A stretch of 46,594 bases of DNA from Dimargaris cristalligena (GCA_027576995.1 JANBQC010000181.1:1-46594); one strand, 5' to 3'; positions 34,794-46,200 are shown, counted from the first letter of the stretch. Numbers and translations are program-made. The notes: generated by a model from the letters alone, not told the origin.

Positions 34794-34988
34794 TTAGGCC
34801 TTATAGTACCATATGAACCCTCCCATAATTGTGTTGGCGTCGGGGTCTTCAAATCCACCGCTAGGATTCGGATTACGGATGGCCATCCCCTGTTCAAGTG
34901 CAGAATGCTGGGGCGTGGACGGTGGTGTGCCCGGGCCAGACGAAGGTGGGACGCTAGGTCCAGAGGAACGAGTTGGGAGGCGTGACAT
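34794..34988 (-). other. GC-rich 64-codon open frame inside the repeat element
   Basis: It begins with ATG at 34988 and is Pro/Ser-rich at first (about 20 residues), then reads GMAIRNPNPSGGFEDPDAN. Base composition is like the host genes and unlike the AT-rich element around it. I do not recognise it. It may be a captured gene fragment, an exon, or chance. Confidence 0.3.
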
Positions 34989-36236
34989 TGAAGGGAGAGG
35001 TTTACAAGTGTTAAGTATTTCGAGTAAAGAAAATTGATAATAAGTTATTATTATTATTATTTTTATTTATTTATTGTAATCGTGAAGAGAATAGGAATTA
35101 TGAACAAAGTATTGTTTTTCTGTTGCAGGAAGAGGGCTCCCCGAACTGCGATCGTAAAATAGGTCATTATAAATAATCCAGGATCTCATTATACATTTCA
35201 AAATATCGTCATAAATCCGTCATATTATATGGTCATTTGCAAAAATGAGTGTTACAAATTGGTACAAACTTCCCGAAAGGCGTGGAAAAGATTTCTCATA
35301 AAATTCGTCATATCAATTGGAATCATTAATATTTAACAGAAGAAAACAGTCGTAAGCATTGGAAGATGGATTGATAGCCGGATACTGAAGGCTGATAGCT
35401 GACATTCTCACGGCACTACATAATCACCCCTGGTACTATGGGATCATCATTTATTATATAACCCTTCTCCTTCTGGCCCCCAATACTTCACACAAAACAC
35501 TCAACCTACTGATCCAAAGACTCTTCCAGTTCCTATGAGAGTCTTCCAGATATGAAACCTGTCTGGTTAGTCTATTTATCTATACTGTAGTTTAGTAGTA
35601 TTTCCCTTGGGACCTCCCTCTGGAGCTGTCCCCACATGTATATAACCAGACCCTATCATGGACTGGTTCAATTCTTTAGCTTATTCTTACCCCCTAGTTT
35701 ACCACAATAAACTCTATATATGCTCACCCCTTTATACTGACCCATAAGTATACCCACTGCATATCCCTTGCATAACCTCATTGCCTAGGTCTTTATTGGT
35801 TAGTACTATATCCCCCATCCTAATGCTAGTAGCCTGCTTGGCTGAGTCTAAGTCCCATCTACTATTAGAAGCCTATCCCCGAGTCTCTTGATGGACTAAG
35901 AGTAGTTAACTCAGGTAACACTAACTAAGTTTTATATAAATATTCACTGGGTATTCTCTCAGTAAAGGCAGGCAGTTTTACAACAGTATAGTTTATTGTT
36001 AGTTTTTCATTGATCCCCAGTACTGTCTTATCTGTGTCGACATTTGGCCCAAGCCCATTTATTGTGCAATTATCCGCTACATACTAGCAGGATCCCTGAG
36101 TGATCTCCAGTTGCCTAGTTGTCCCTGTCTGAAGACCAGATAAAAATCGTCCCTGCCGAGTGCGCGTTTTTCCCATAGTTTCTAAGGTTTACCATTGCAT
36201 ATTATATTGTGGTATTAAGTACAACCACAACACCCT

Positions 36237-37306
36237 TCACTTTTACGGAATTCAAAGCTGAATCTCTGGCCAATCGTTAATTATCAAGCTAATGGGTTTT
36301 TATATAAGAGATGTACCAATAACGAAAACTAAAAGCAAAGCACTAAAGAAAATGGGTTAAGAAATGCACGGCTAAGTAAAGCTAAATGGCGCGGAGGATG
36401 TATATCTATGAGTATGTTGGTGTGGGAGGAGGAGGTCGAAATGTTGGACACTGGGGATATATAGTGAACCTGGCCTAAATACTGGAAGTACCGGTGGGTG
36501 GGATAGGGAAATGAGAGGTGCAAGGGTATTAGCAATTATAATCATGCGAATCGGCGGATCGCGAGGTCTACGAGGAAAGGGTAATTGTGGAAGAACTAGG
36601 GGAAATCACTTTCCACTATCTGATCAACTACCACATCGAATTCCTTTTTCCTAAATAGGAAGAATCTCCCCAAAGGTAGAGCAATCCGATACTTAAACGA
36701 AAATGTAGAAAACAATAAATAAAAGTAGTTAAAAAAGAGGGTGAAATGGCAACTCGTGCTTAGCCTGTGGGGTGGACCACATAGGTGACACAGACTCGTC
36801 AGCGGGTAGGTGAGCGACATTTGTCATCTAAAGGGAAGTACGGAGGCGTACAATAAAAACAGATACACGGATATCAAAAAATAAGGTCAATCGAGTGGGA
36901 TGTAGAAAGCGCAGTAGGCCCCCCCTATATGTTTACTACGATCAACAGACAAGCCCGATGGCATTTCCGGTTACGACCAATACGCCGAATTCGGATACCG
37001 AGGAAATGAGCAGCGCTGATTGCGTGTTGGAATGGTACGGCAGGAAGGAGGATGGGTGAGCAGACTGATAGCGGCGGCAGTTGGGGTGGGAGAATAACAT
37101 GTTCCTAACTTTAGGCATAGGGTCAAACAGTAGTGAGAACAAAGGCAGAAAATGGCCAATGGTATGTTATACAGGACGAGGGAACAGGGGAGTCGGGTCG
37201 GTTGTTAGACAGGACATCGCACTAAGATACGAGGCAACGGAGGAAACCATGTTTAGGATGACTAGTGGAAAGAAGTGCACAGCACGGATTTAGCCTATCC
37301 GACTAC
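36237..37306. other. Intergenic region downstream of RBM39
   Basis: No gene is seen. Open frames on both strands are under 80 codons and lack family features. The right end includes the 3'UTR of the minus-strand RBM39-like gene. Confidence 0.5.
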
Positions 37307-39239
37307 TTAGGATTGTAGACAACGCTCCAACTGCCCCAGCGGACAACGAGTGGCGGTGATTTGTTGACCAGCAAACCACCGGCCGTGAAGAGCCTGGATG
37401 GCCTTATCTGCAGCCTCCTGATTCTCGAATTGAATATACACATCGCCCTGTGTTAATTAAAGTGTCAATGCATTGGTGAATCGATTATTAAAATGGTAAA
37501 GAGTTAGTAATCGGGAAAAATGACACGCGTAAAATAGGAACGACTAGGCTGTAGCAGTACATATAGCACCACAAACATCAGGCGAAGTAAGGATGTCTCT
37601 ATCCTTAAGAAATGTCACTTGGGGCACAGAAACTTACCTTTGTTGTTTTGTTAATAAATACTCGCTGAATGGTACCAAAGGCCGCACATTCATCTCGAAT
37701 ATCCTCCTCTAATTCCTCCACCCATTGAGGCTCCGTCTCCGTTTCGGGATCAAACATGTGTTGTAAGTAGACCACCTGGGCCGACGGAGCGGAGGCAGCG
37801 GCCGGTGTAGACTGACGCGAGGATAAATCAAGCGCAGCCAGTCGGTCATTGGAAGGCTCAGACCCGGGATGCGGGTGAGGAGAAGCATCGGCAGGAGGTG
37901 TACCGGGCGACTTGGGTTGGTTACCCGCGTCTTGCCCCTCCGTCCCATGGACCTTTTCATCATCCAAAGAAAGCTCTGATGACTGTGGGGCAGGTGAGGC
38001 GGTGGTGGTAGTAGATGGCCTAACACTGGGTGAAACCGATTGAGTCGGTGCTCTGGAATCAAGGGTTGAAACGGGATCCGGAAGAGTCGATGTCGAAGCA
38101 AGCGACGAAGGAGCGGAAGGCACAGGTCCCTGGTTTAGGTTTTCGACTTTTAAGCGTCGACCAGCCAATTCAAACCCATGCAGAGCCTCCAGCGCCATAC
38201 GGGCATGGATGGGTTGGTGGTACTGTACGAAGCCGAAGCCCTTGGAGTGACCGGTATCCGGTTCACGATGCAGGGTGACCGATTCGAGAGGACCAAAGGG
38301 TTCGAAAATCAGACGCAGGTCCTGTTCGGATAGAGCATAGCTAATGGAGCCCACGTAAAGGCGACACCCAGACGAATCGGCCATAGCGGCGCGGTTAATT
38401 GAAGAATTGCCGGTTGGCGTAGTGGGTGACCGCGGATCCCCCCGCCGGGTAGCTGACGACGTGGAAGATGGGGGGCCCTGCTGGAGCCGCCTATTCTTTT
38501 CGGCTTCGCTGCGGTCCACGATGATGGGTATTCCCAGCAGCTTCTCCCCGTTCAGCTGCAGGGCGGCCTCGACGGTATCCTTATCGTAGAACTCTACGTA
38601 GCCGATGCCCTTGGATCGACCTGAATAGCGGTCCAGGATGATTTGGGCCTGGCGGACCCGGCCTACTTTAGCGAAGAAGTGGTACAGATCACTACGGCGG
38701 ATACGACCGGAGAGCTGCATGACAAAGATGGTCCGGGCATCCCGTTGGCTTTCATCCATGACGGGGGAATCTTCGCGGCTGTCGCGGCGGCGATGGGAGC
38801 GGCTCGAGCGGTGGGACCGGCGATTACGATCCGGGCTACGGCTACGACTCCGGCCGCGGGAAGGGCTGCGGTGACGCCGGGAACGGCCACTTTCGCGTCG
38901 GCGGGAGGGACTGCGGCTCCGACTGACGCTGCGCTCACGCCGACGACGACTCGACGAGGTAGGAGACCGACTGCGGTGACGCCGGCGCCGCGACTCGCGG
39001 TCAGACCGGGAGCTGCGGCGGTGGGAACGCGAAGGGGAGTGCGAACGAGAACGGGTGCGGGAATGGGCTTGGGACGACTCGATTTTATGGGGGGAGGCCG
39101 GGGGGCTGGTGGACGGAGGGCTAGCAGCTTGGTTGGGCGTTAATCCTACCAAAGAGGCCGGCTGGTCTACATTCAACTTGTCAGAGGCAACCAATGGGGA
39201 GGCCTCTCTGGGAATGGGAGTAGTGATACCGCTGGGCAT
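37307..39239 (-). CDS. RBM39: RBM39/CAPER-like SR splicing factor
   Basis: This nuclear pre-mRNA splicing factor resembles animal RBM39 and fission-yeast Rsd1. Exon 1 is 39239-37638 and exon 2 is 37447-37307, separated by a 190-nt intron (GTAAGT donor, CAG acceptor), giving 580 residues. An Arg/Ser domain fills about 58-155. RRM1 (about 169-243) has RTIFVMQLS and SKGIGYVEF. RRM2 (about 293-367) has CRLYVGSIS and SKGFGFVQY. A Pro/Ser/Thr-rich linker follows. The C-terminal U2AF-homology motif (about 488-575) spans the intron and ends in exon 2 with GDVYIQFEN and HGRWFAG; the RWF part is the mark of UHM domains that bind Trp-containing ligands such as SF1/U2AF/SF3B1. Without exon 2 the UHM would be broken. 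The ATG at 39239 is the only plausible nearby start. Confidence 0.95.
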
Positions 39240-40432
39240 GGTGGTAGTATTAAGGTATAGCTGGCGGGAACTTACAAGAGAAGGAATGTATATATAAAAA
39301 TAATATTAAGTGAAAAGGGGGTCAAGAGAAGTTATAGAATGTAAGGTATTTTGAAAGAGGAATACTAAAGAGAGATGGAAAAAGGAAATCCAACGAGGAA
39401 GGAAGAGAGAGAGAAGGGAAGGGCGTGCCACCAATAGACAAGGAATGTATTAAAACGACTCGCGCCTAGAGGGCTGCTCGATAAGGCCAACCAAATGTAT
39501 CTTGGCTGCTGCGTGAATTAATGGCGGACTCTCTATGCTGGATATTTTTTTATAGTGGCTAAATGAAACGGTAGGTTTTTTCGGGGACATGAAACTAACT
39601 TACAGGGCAGTTATTTTTACCAATCAGCCAATCCACGCTGTTTGCTGGAGTTACACAATTGCGGCCTGGATTACTACTTTAAACGCATATACCGCCGGTT
39701 TCCTCCCATGCGTGGTTAAATGCGTCTGGTTTTTAATGCGAAGTACCCCGCGTCAATGGATACCCCATCCTCGAGGTTCGTATGCTCGGACCCGTTCAAT
39801 ATCATCATCCGGCGGAGGCATTAATAGGAAAAACCCTGGCCACATCTCACACAACCAGTTTCCAGAGAGAATTTAGACACCAGCCAGCGGCACCCACGAT
39901 TTCGCATGCAGGCGGACCCCGTCACCCCTCCCACCTTACTACATACGAGTGGCCTTATTCTTTCCGCTCAGACCATATATGGGGGCACACTATTCCGCCG
40001 GTCCATTCAGTCATTCCACACGACACTTCGACATGGGCGGTATTTATAAATAAATAATAACAATAAACGAATGCTGGAGGTGAAGAGAAATGCTGGATTA
40101 AAAAATATATATCGAAATGGAGGAATAGTGGGGTCAGTGGCCGAGGGGGACGAATAAGGCTGACAAATAATCGGAGAAATAAACCCAGTGAGTAGTCCCC
40201 AACCTTCCAGGACTCCCCAGGCCGGTTTAATGACGAACGGGTGTATAGGGCCTGTCCCATTCCCAGACGTCAATAGGGAGAAGGGGAAGGATAATGTGCA
40301 TTGCATTGCATAAAATAAAATTGTAATAGGATAGGATAGGATAGGATATGATATGATATTATGATATTATTTTTAGAACCCGAAAACTACTACTACTACA
40401 GCCACGATGTTCCCGACTGGGATCGGCGGTGG
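39240..40432. other. Intergenic region between RBM39 and the epimerase, with a pentanucleotide repeat
   Basis: The plus strand is purine-rich at about 39300-39425, so the RBM39 leader is pyrimidine-rich on its coding strand. A GTAAGT motif on the minus strand near 39275 might mark a 5'UTR intron. A pentanucleotide repeat lies at 40326-40370. No additional gene is seen. Confidence 0.5.
40326..40370. repeat. ATAGG/ATATG pentanucleotide repeat
   Basis: About four ATAGG units grade into ATATG and TATTATG-like units, 60-100 bases beyond the epimerase stop codon, in its likely 3'UTR. Confidence 0.85.
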
Positions 40433-41293
40433 TTACTCCTTAATAACCAGGACCTGGCCGGCTTCCCAGGTCTGGGAGGGCGACAGCGACACTGCCTCGT
40501 GGACCGATCCGGATTCCACGCAGAACATATGCCGGTACTCGTCGTCGGCGAAGTCGCTCATGGCCTGGGCCTTTTCGATCCACGGGTTCCACACGACGGT
40601 ATCCCGGAAATTGATGGACTTGACCTCGATCACGTCCAGGGGCGGCGAGACCACCACCAATAGCTGGTCGGGTGTGCCATGGTAGATGCGATCCACTTCG
40701 CCATCGAACGTAAGGGCAGCGCGATCTTCGTATACCACCGCATTGTCGGCGGTTTTATCGGTATAATTCAGCCCTTGGAGCCCGCGGATCTTAACCTCCT
40801 TGATATCGGGTGTGGCGAAATACGTGTGAAGTAGGGGGGTGAAACGGAAGGCCGTTTTGTCAATGTTGGTCACCGCCAGGTGGGTGCCCAGAGTGGTGGC
40901 GGTCAAGGTTACCAAGTAACTGAGTTTGAAGGCGTGGGCCCAACCGCTGGCCCGGGTGGCCGCGCTGTCCCGCAGCCGGAAACAGACCATGACTTCCTCG
41001 GGGTCCGCCCGGGTCACGCCCTGGTATTCCCACACCAGGTTACGCGCGAACCCGTGCTGGCCGGGCATGAGCGGGCCCTGGCCGAACTGGGGGAACACCA
41101 GGGGGATGCCCCCGCGGATGGCCTTGGTGCCATTCAGGACGGCCTTTTGGCTCAGAAAAAGCCGCTCGCGGTCTTGCACGACCCACGACGTCACCGTGGC
41201 CCCCAGGGTGCGGACTTCACAGGTCGCGCCCGAAACGTGCTTGAGCACCACCTTGTCGACCTGTTGGTTACGTTCAACGACTTGGACAGACAT
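40433..41293 (-). CDS. Glucose-6-phosphate 1-epimerase (D-hexose-6-phosphate mutarotase)
   Basis: This enzyme interconverts alpha and beta anomers of glucose-6-phosphate and related hexose-6-phosphates in the cytosol. It belongs to the aldose-1-epimerase-like superfamily, as does yeast YMR099C. It has 286 residues from the ATG at 41293; the frame stays open two codons further to a GTG, which is not used as a start. Signatures are AIRGGIPLVFPQFG and the QHGFAR motif with His80. LLHTYFATPD has His156, and FCVESGSV has Glu260 as the expected catalytic base. WNPWIEKAQAMSDF is also conserved. The length is normal for the family and no intron is present. The leader is CT-rich on the coding strand, including a GA/CT microsatellite about 170-200 bases before the start. 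Confidence 0.95.
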   Translation of the reverse strand: MSVQVVERNQQVDKVVLKHVSGATCEVRTLGATVTSWVVQDRERLFLSQKAVLNGTKAIRGGIPLVFPQFGQGPLMPGQHGFARNLVWEYQGVTRADPEEVMVCFRLRDSAATRASGWAHAFKLSYLVTLTATTLGTHLAVTNIDKTAFRFTPLLHTYFATPDIKEVKIRGLQGLNYTDKTADNAVVYEDRAALTFDGEVDRIYHGTPDQLLVVVSPPLDVIEVKSINFRDTVVWNPWIEKAQAMSDFADDEYRHMFCVESGSVHEAVSLSPSQTWEAGQVLVIKE

Positions 41294-41457
41294 GGGCACG
41301 GGGGGAGAATTAGGAGGAGGGTATGTAGTAGAAGGTAGTAGGTAGCTGGAGTAGAAACCAAATGAACAGTATAAGACGAGTGGAGGGGTGATGGGACACT
41401 GCCAAAAGTGGAGTGGCTGGCGAGAGAGTTATAAAGCAAAGGCAAACACCAAATACA

Positions 41458-41497
<40 letters not shown>

Positions 41498-42175
41498 AAG
41501 CTAGAGCGGAAAAGCCGAAGTGAACAGAGAGCCCAAATAGGCTTGGGCGGGAAAGGGGCGGCTGGTCTCATTCCACATCGCTCACCACCCCTCTCCAAGG
41601 CGCCGAACTGGGGAAGTTGGACCTAATACTATATGTGTGTGAAACCTTCCCCATTTATCGCATCATCGAAAAGGAGACGACTGCCTCTGACGCTGTCTGT
41701 GCCGTGGTTGGGTCAACGCCCCCCGGCCCAATCGGGAAGCCCCTGTAAAAGCTTAATTTTTGCACGAGTAGAAGCGTCATTGACCAGGGTCGAATTCCTT
41801 GGTAAATTATTTCCTATCTATGCCCCAGCATCTTAATGGAACTAAGGAAGGATCTTCCGACCAGATGTATCCAGTCATCAACCATGTGGGTGACGAATCC
41901 ATGGGGTGAGTCGTTGTTATCAATGGTCAACTTCAACCCACTTTTAATTATCTAATGCGAGTGACCGGGGCCCACCCATCACTGCCGGGCAATATACCTG
42001 GGGCATCATTAATTAGGGGGAATCCATCCATATTAGGGGAGTTGGATCCGGCTTTGGATATTAGGGAGATTTAGGGTTTCTGCCACTCTTGGCCAACCCA
42101 CACTATAGATCCACTTTTTTATTGCAAAAGGCTCTCGGAAGTGGGCTGACATCATGGCCTTGGAGGGTGGCGATT
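41294..42175. other. Intergenic region between the epimerase and the methyltransferase
   Basis: The stretch includes the CT-rich epimerase leader (41294 to about 41620, coding strand) and the methyltransferase 3' flank. No gene is recognised. Confidence 0.5.
41462..41493. repeat. GA dinucleotide microsatellite in the epimerase leader
   Basis: About fifteen GA units on the plus strand (CT on the gene's strand) lie in the promoter or 5'UTR of the epimerase gene. Confidence 0.95.
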
Positions 42176-43669
42176 CTAATGTGGGCGTCCGCTGGCCATT
42201 TTCACACCAACAATGTAGGCGTTGAACTGTTCCATGGCGTTAACCGCCTCGTGTTTGATTTCCTGGTACTCGCGGTCGTCGTCGCTGTCTGCATCTTCAC
42301 TATTATCCGAATCCACTCCCCTTGGACCGCCATCTCCGCTACCGTCACTATCGCCCGCATCACTCCCACTCGCCGCTCCCGCGTACATCGACTCCCGCCC
42401 CCGTCGGTCCGGTTTATGTTTAGGGCCCTTACCCCGCCGGGCCGCTCCCCCAGCGGTTAATGATTTCCGCGTACCCTTAGGCGATCCGTGCGGCTTCGCA
42501 GGCCCAGTGCTACTCCCCGGGGGGGAGGCCGCCACGTCGGGGGCCGTGACCCAAATATGCACCCGGTGGAACCCCGCTTCCAACATGGCTTCCTTGATTT
42601 CCAGCAGTGAATAAATCCGGAATGTATAGGAAAAATAGTTCTTGATCCAGGATCCGTCGGGGAACTCGAAATGAATAGCGTAGCGCCCGAGGTTGGTCAT
42701 GAGATCGTACGACCGGTACTCGAAGTAGTAGTTAAAAGTGCCGAACCGCCGGAATTTACTTGTGGGTAAGTCGTGATAAAGTCGCGTGCCTCCAAAGGCG
42801 TCGGCCACGACAATTCCAAACGGGCGGAGGTTGGTTAAACAACGCCGGAGGTAGGCGACCAGGGCGGTACGTCGGTGAAAATAGAAGAGGGAGTAGTTGA
42901 GGCAGGAGATGATGTTGACGGGGGGGATAGGCATAACGGTCGGTGGATGGGTGGTGGTGGTGTTAGTGGAGTTGGCTGTCACGCGACAATCCCTTTCCAG
43001 CTTGGCCGATCGCTGGCGCAAGGTATCATCAATTGTGAGCACATCGCCCGTCACCAATCGAACCCGCTCGGCCAACCCGGGGTCCTGGAACGTATGCGAC
43101 CGGGCGTACGCAATGACCTGGGGGTCAATATCCACACCAATGGACTGGTTTTCCACGTGGTGCCGGTTCCATTCCGCACACAAAACCGCCGTTCCACAAA
43201 AGTCTTCGCGTAGCCACTGGGCACGGCGGCCCTCCCCGGCCATCGTCGCCATGGATGGTACTGATGGTGGTGATGCTGATCGTATGGGAACACCCCTATC
43301 ATCACCGTGGTCACTTTCTTCGGTAGCCAACGAGGCTAATTCGTCCGCAGGTGGGGGGGAGTGGCGGGCATAGTACCGGTCGTACATGGTTTGGTACAGA
43401 TTAAGCAAATTGGTTACTTCCTTGCGGGGGGCCTGGACGGACTCCATATAACACGCGTGACGGTCGGCCTGGTCGGCTAGCGTAAGGGGGGCTCCGGTGG
43501 ACTTACTCGTCGGCGTCGTGGGTGGTGGGACCCGGGTGGCCGCCGAGAGTCGACCCGAGTCGGCTCTGGCCGAGGGGTCATCGTTGGTGGTGGTGGAGGT
43601 GGCTGGCGAAGACTTTAGCCAAAAGTCGGCGCCCTCGGTCTTTGGTTTACGCTGGCCCTTTTTGCCCAT
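42176..43669 (-). CDS. Class I SAM-dependent methyltransferase, substrate unknown
   Basis: This 497-residue protein has no intron. An early conserved segment (about 71-102, HACYMESVQAPRKEV...LYQTMYDRYY) precedes a Rossmann methyltransferase core. Motif I is LREDFCGTAVLCAEWNR (about 153-169). The acidic end of strand 2 is GVDIDPQ (178-184), and the next motif is VRLVTGDVL. Motif IV lies around NIISCLNYSLFYF, followed by GIVVADAFGGTRLYHD and FEFPDGSWIKNYFSYTFRIYSL. The final strand AYIVGVK comes after a roughly 90-residue insertion rich in Gly/Ser/Asp. This arrangement (ESVQ-P segment, REDFCGTA, DAFGG, FPDGSW) is typical of an uncharacterised methyltransferase group common in bacteria. It lacks the capping N7-methyltransferase signatures. 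The N-terminus (1-65) is a basic, Ser/Thr-rich tail. Substrate cannot be told from sequence. Confidence 0.85.
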   Translation of the reverse strand: MGKKGQRKPKTEGADFWLKSSPATSTTTNDDPSARADSGRLSAATRVPPPTTPTSKSTGAPLTLADQADRHACYMESVQAPRKEVTNLLNLYQTMYDRYYARHSPPPADELASLATEESDHGDDRGVPIRSASPPSVPSMATMAGEGRRAQWLREDFCGTAVLCAEWNRHHVENQSIGVDIDPQVIAYARSHTFQDPGLAERVRLVTGDVLTIDDTLRQRSAKLERDCRVTANSTNTTTTHPPTVMPIPPVNIISCLNYSLFYFHRRTALVAYLRRCLTNLRPFGIVVADAFGGTRLYHDLPTSKFRRFGTFNYYFEYRSYDLMTNLGRYAIHFEFPDGSWIKNYFSYTFRIYSLLEIKEAMLEAGFHRVHIWVTAPDVAASPPGSSTGPAKPHGSPKGTRKSLTAGGAARRGKGPKHKPDRRGRESMYAGAASGSDAGDSDGSGDGGPRGVDSDNSEDADSDDDREYQEIKHEAVNAMEQFNAYIVGVKMASGRPH

Positions 43670-44441
43670 GGATGGAGTAGGTCGGTGTAGAATTGTTGCT
43701 TGAAATGTGGGGGGTTAAGGTAGTGGTGGTGGAATGGCTGCTCGAATGAGGAGTAAGGGAGGCAGCTGCTTGGGGAGGCCTACTAGTCAGAAGGTATTTG
43801 TGGTGGGCGTTCAGTATCCTCCTCTTTCTTACGGCCTCCCCGCTGTGGCTTACGCAATTCAGCTATATCGGGACCATCGTGGTTTTCACCTTTAGTACAG
43901 TGTTGCCCAATTGGTCGGGTGTAGTAGACGATGGATAATACGAGTGGGTCACCACCCCACTGGTTATCTGCGGAGTTAGGCGTTATCGCTGCCTAATTAT
44001 TCCAATTTTCCTTATGAGGAAATACGGTATATTCTCACTAAATTCAGCACACATCCTAAGGGCGTCTTGATGGGTTATAGATAGTCACGTGACATTGTTC
44101 TTATGAGCTCCTGTACTTTGGATAGTATGAGAGGAGAGAGGGGTATGTGGCTGGGGCGGCTCGCTATTTTTTTTTTCACGATGGTAAAATTTTTGCATCT
44201 ATTGGTTTTTTTCAAAGCAGGCAGGGGGCATCTCCATCCATATCGCCATTTACCTTTCTCCATATAAATAAGTATTATGGATTCAAGCAATAGTAACTTA
44301 TCATCTTCATCGTTTACTTTTGTATTTCTATTTTTGATTATTGTTCCATAATGACCTTCGTCATGTAATTGTTGTTAATATTCAGGTATGTCTTGGGGTT
44401 GGCCCTCTTTGCTACTATCTCTTGTAATATATTTATACACC

Positions 44442-44529
44442 CCGATTTGATGATTTGGAGGCATTTGGCTTGAAGCTTTACGGCACTGTTGAAAAATTCC
44501 AGCTACCTTAATTTTTATGTCTGATCGGT
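44442..44529 (+). repeat. Direct repeat, copy 1 (88 bp)
   Basis: It matches copy 2 at 44778-44867 closely, with about six differences including a 2-base indel. Shared core words include GATGATTTGGAGGCATTTGG and TTCCAGCTACCTTAATTTTT. The spacing between starts is 336 bp. Confidence 0.9.
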
Positions 44530-44777
44530 CTTTGCAGAGTAAGGTTCTTTTGCAATATGCTATAGATGATTGAATAGGTCGCTAACTGTCCTTTATTCGG
44601 TGTTTGTAACTCTTCATTATATCGATTATCCAGGTGTTGATATATATTTTGTATATCGTTTACTGCAGTTTGGTATTGCCTCATTTCGTTTTCTGCCGAA
44701 TATGACCCATTGCTTATAAGGTATGTTTCTTATGTATTATCTTTATATAATAGTTTTATTTTGTAAAATATTACTCA

Positions 44778-44867
44778 CCGATCTGATGATTTGGAGGCAT
44801 TTGGCTTGAAGCTTTACAGCACTGTTGAGAAATTCCAGCTACCTTAATTTTTATATGTCTGATCGGT
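44778..44867 (+). repeat. Direct repeat, copy 2 (90 bp)
   Basis: It is the partner of 44442-44529, in the same orientation. The bases between the copies are not repeated. Sequence just before each copy also shows weak T/A-rich similarity, so the repeated unit may be somewhat longer. Confidence 0.9.
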
Positions 44868-46200
44868 ATACCACATCCTCGTGGTCTGGGACTCTACTCG
44901 ACTTTGAATAGCAGCTAACACTTACATCATTATTATAATCGTTCTATTTCGCTATTCTAGGTGTCCAATTGTTCATGGTTCGGAATAACCGTGTTTTATC
45001 ATTAAATAAATTATTTTTCTCATAGTATCCATGCTAAGATGCTTTCGGGGGTTGGGTAGTTGTTGGCTAGAGCTGGACGTATAGTAGTTCATCAGTTGCT
45101 ACATGAAAACAGCCATAAAGTCCTAGCTTATTATAATAACGGTTCTTTAGGGACAGGTGTTATATGGGGTGACATTGTCTTGCCTATGGCAACGAAGTCC
45201 CAAGAAAGAATGCAACATTGAACTTCATTTCATTAACCTATGTTCCCCTGGCTTATCGGATATTTGGGGCCATATAATTGGTGCTTCTCATACCCCCTTT
45301 CTAGTTTTACTATTTATGCTACATTTGAGATCTACTCCAGCTAGGCCGCTTTTCGTTTATTTTACATGTAGCCACCCATTCCTTCATTTCAATGAGGGGG
45401 ATGACTATCACGGTATCTTGCAATTTTATTTTTGAAAATGTAATAATTGCTACATTTATTTACCGGATATACAGCTACTAATGAACAATTTGGTCGAAAC
45501 AGAGCTGGTTTGCAGTACTCTTTCACCAAGAAATTCTGGATAAGAGATGATGAGCCTAGCAGGAGAATCCATTACCCCATTCCTCTTTGTGGAAAGTAGG
45601 TATACCCTATACATTAACTGATATCGATAACCCGTTACTTGGGGGCAGTCTCATGGTCGTTGTTAGGGTGATTTAGGGGCGTTTATGTAAGGGTATTTTT
45701 AGTAAAATGATACTGACATCCAAGGTGTGATCTAGGTCAGTTAGCTTGGCTGTTACCATACCTTGTTTCTGACTGACGTTGATTAGCGAGCAGGAGTAGC
45801 GTAGTTGCTTTAAATAGAATCACGGTATCTATTCGGCCCCGCTGCTCCTATAGTAGGATGTCCAGATGATTTTTACACACATCATTTGTAGATGAGCTTG
45901 GCAGTTTCCCGGCGGTGGTTACTGTGATGGGGCGTAACACGACTGGAACACCGCTATGGTATGGTTTTTGGAGCGTACGTATACAGACTATCGTGCTACT
46001 ATATCCACCAGATATTGGGCTTATTGTACGGATAGGAGGTGTAAAAGGGGTTGTTATAGTGGAGGAGAGGTCACCCAAATGGGCTGTTGGTCTCGGTCAT
46101 GAACAGGGGGGTCATGTGATTGGATTCCGTGTCCGAAGCATGTGCCTCTAACCAACTAATTAACAAATGAGCCAACTAACTAGTAAGTTAATCAACACCA

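Larger units (their letters stand above)
32944..36232. mobile_element. 3.3-kb element with about 0.3-kb terminal inverted repeats
   Basis: The left arm (32944 to about 33288) and right arm (about 35928 to 36232) are inverted copies. Both ends read TGTTGTGGT inward, followed by ACTTAATACCACAA. Further blocks match, such as CACAATAAATGGGCTTGGGCC. The arms differ by scattered substitutions and small gaps, so the copy is not recent. The bases CCCT flank both ends (32940-32943 and 36233-36236), a possible 4-bp target duplication. I see no transposase or reverse transcriptase frame. It could be a non-autonomous TIR transposon, or two solo LTRs (TG...CA ends) inserted in opposite orientation. Confidence 0.7.
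43670..46200. other. AT-rich intergenic region with a direct repeat
   Basis: No gene is recognised in 2.5 kb. Open frames reach 92 codons without family signals. A direct repeat lies at 44442-44529 and 44778-44867. Confidence 0.5.

Noticed and set aside
38643..39143. 166-codon plus-strand frame opposite RBM39
   Set aside because: It is the antisense shadow of the Arg/Ser-coding repeats. Its Ala/Thr-rich translation has no independent signal.
42176..43669. mRNA cap guanine-N7 methyltransferase, which would pair with the capping enzyme in the window
   Set aside because: The core carries REDFCGTA, GVDIDPQ, DAFGG and FPDGSW, typical of a different bacterial-like methyltransferase group. Abd1/RNMT-specific motifs are not visible.
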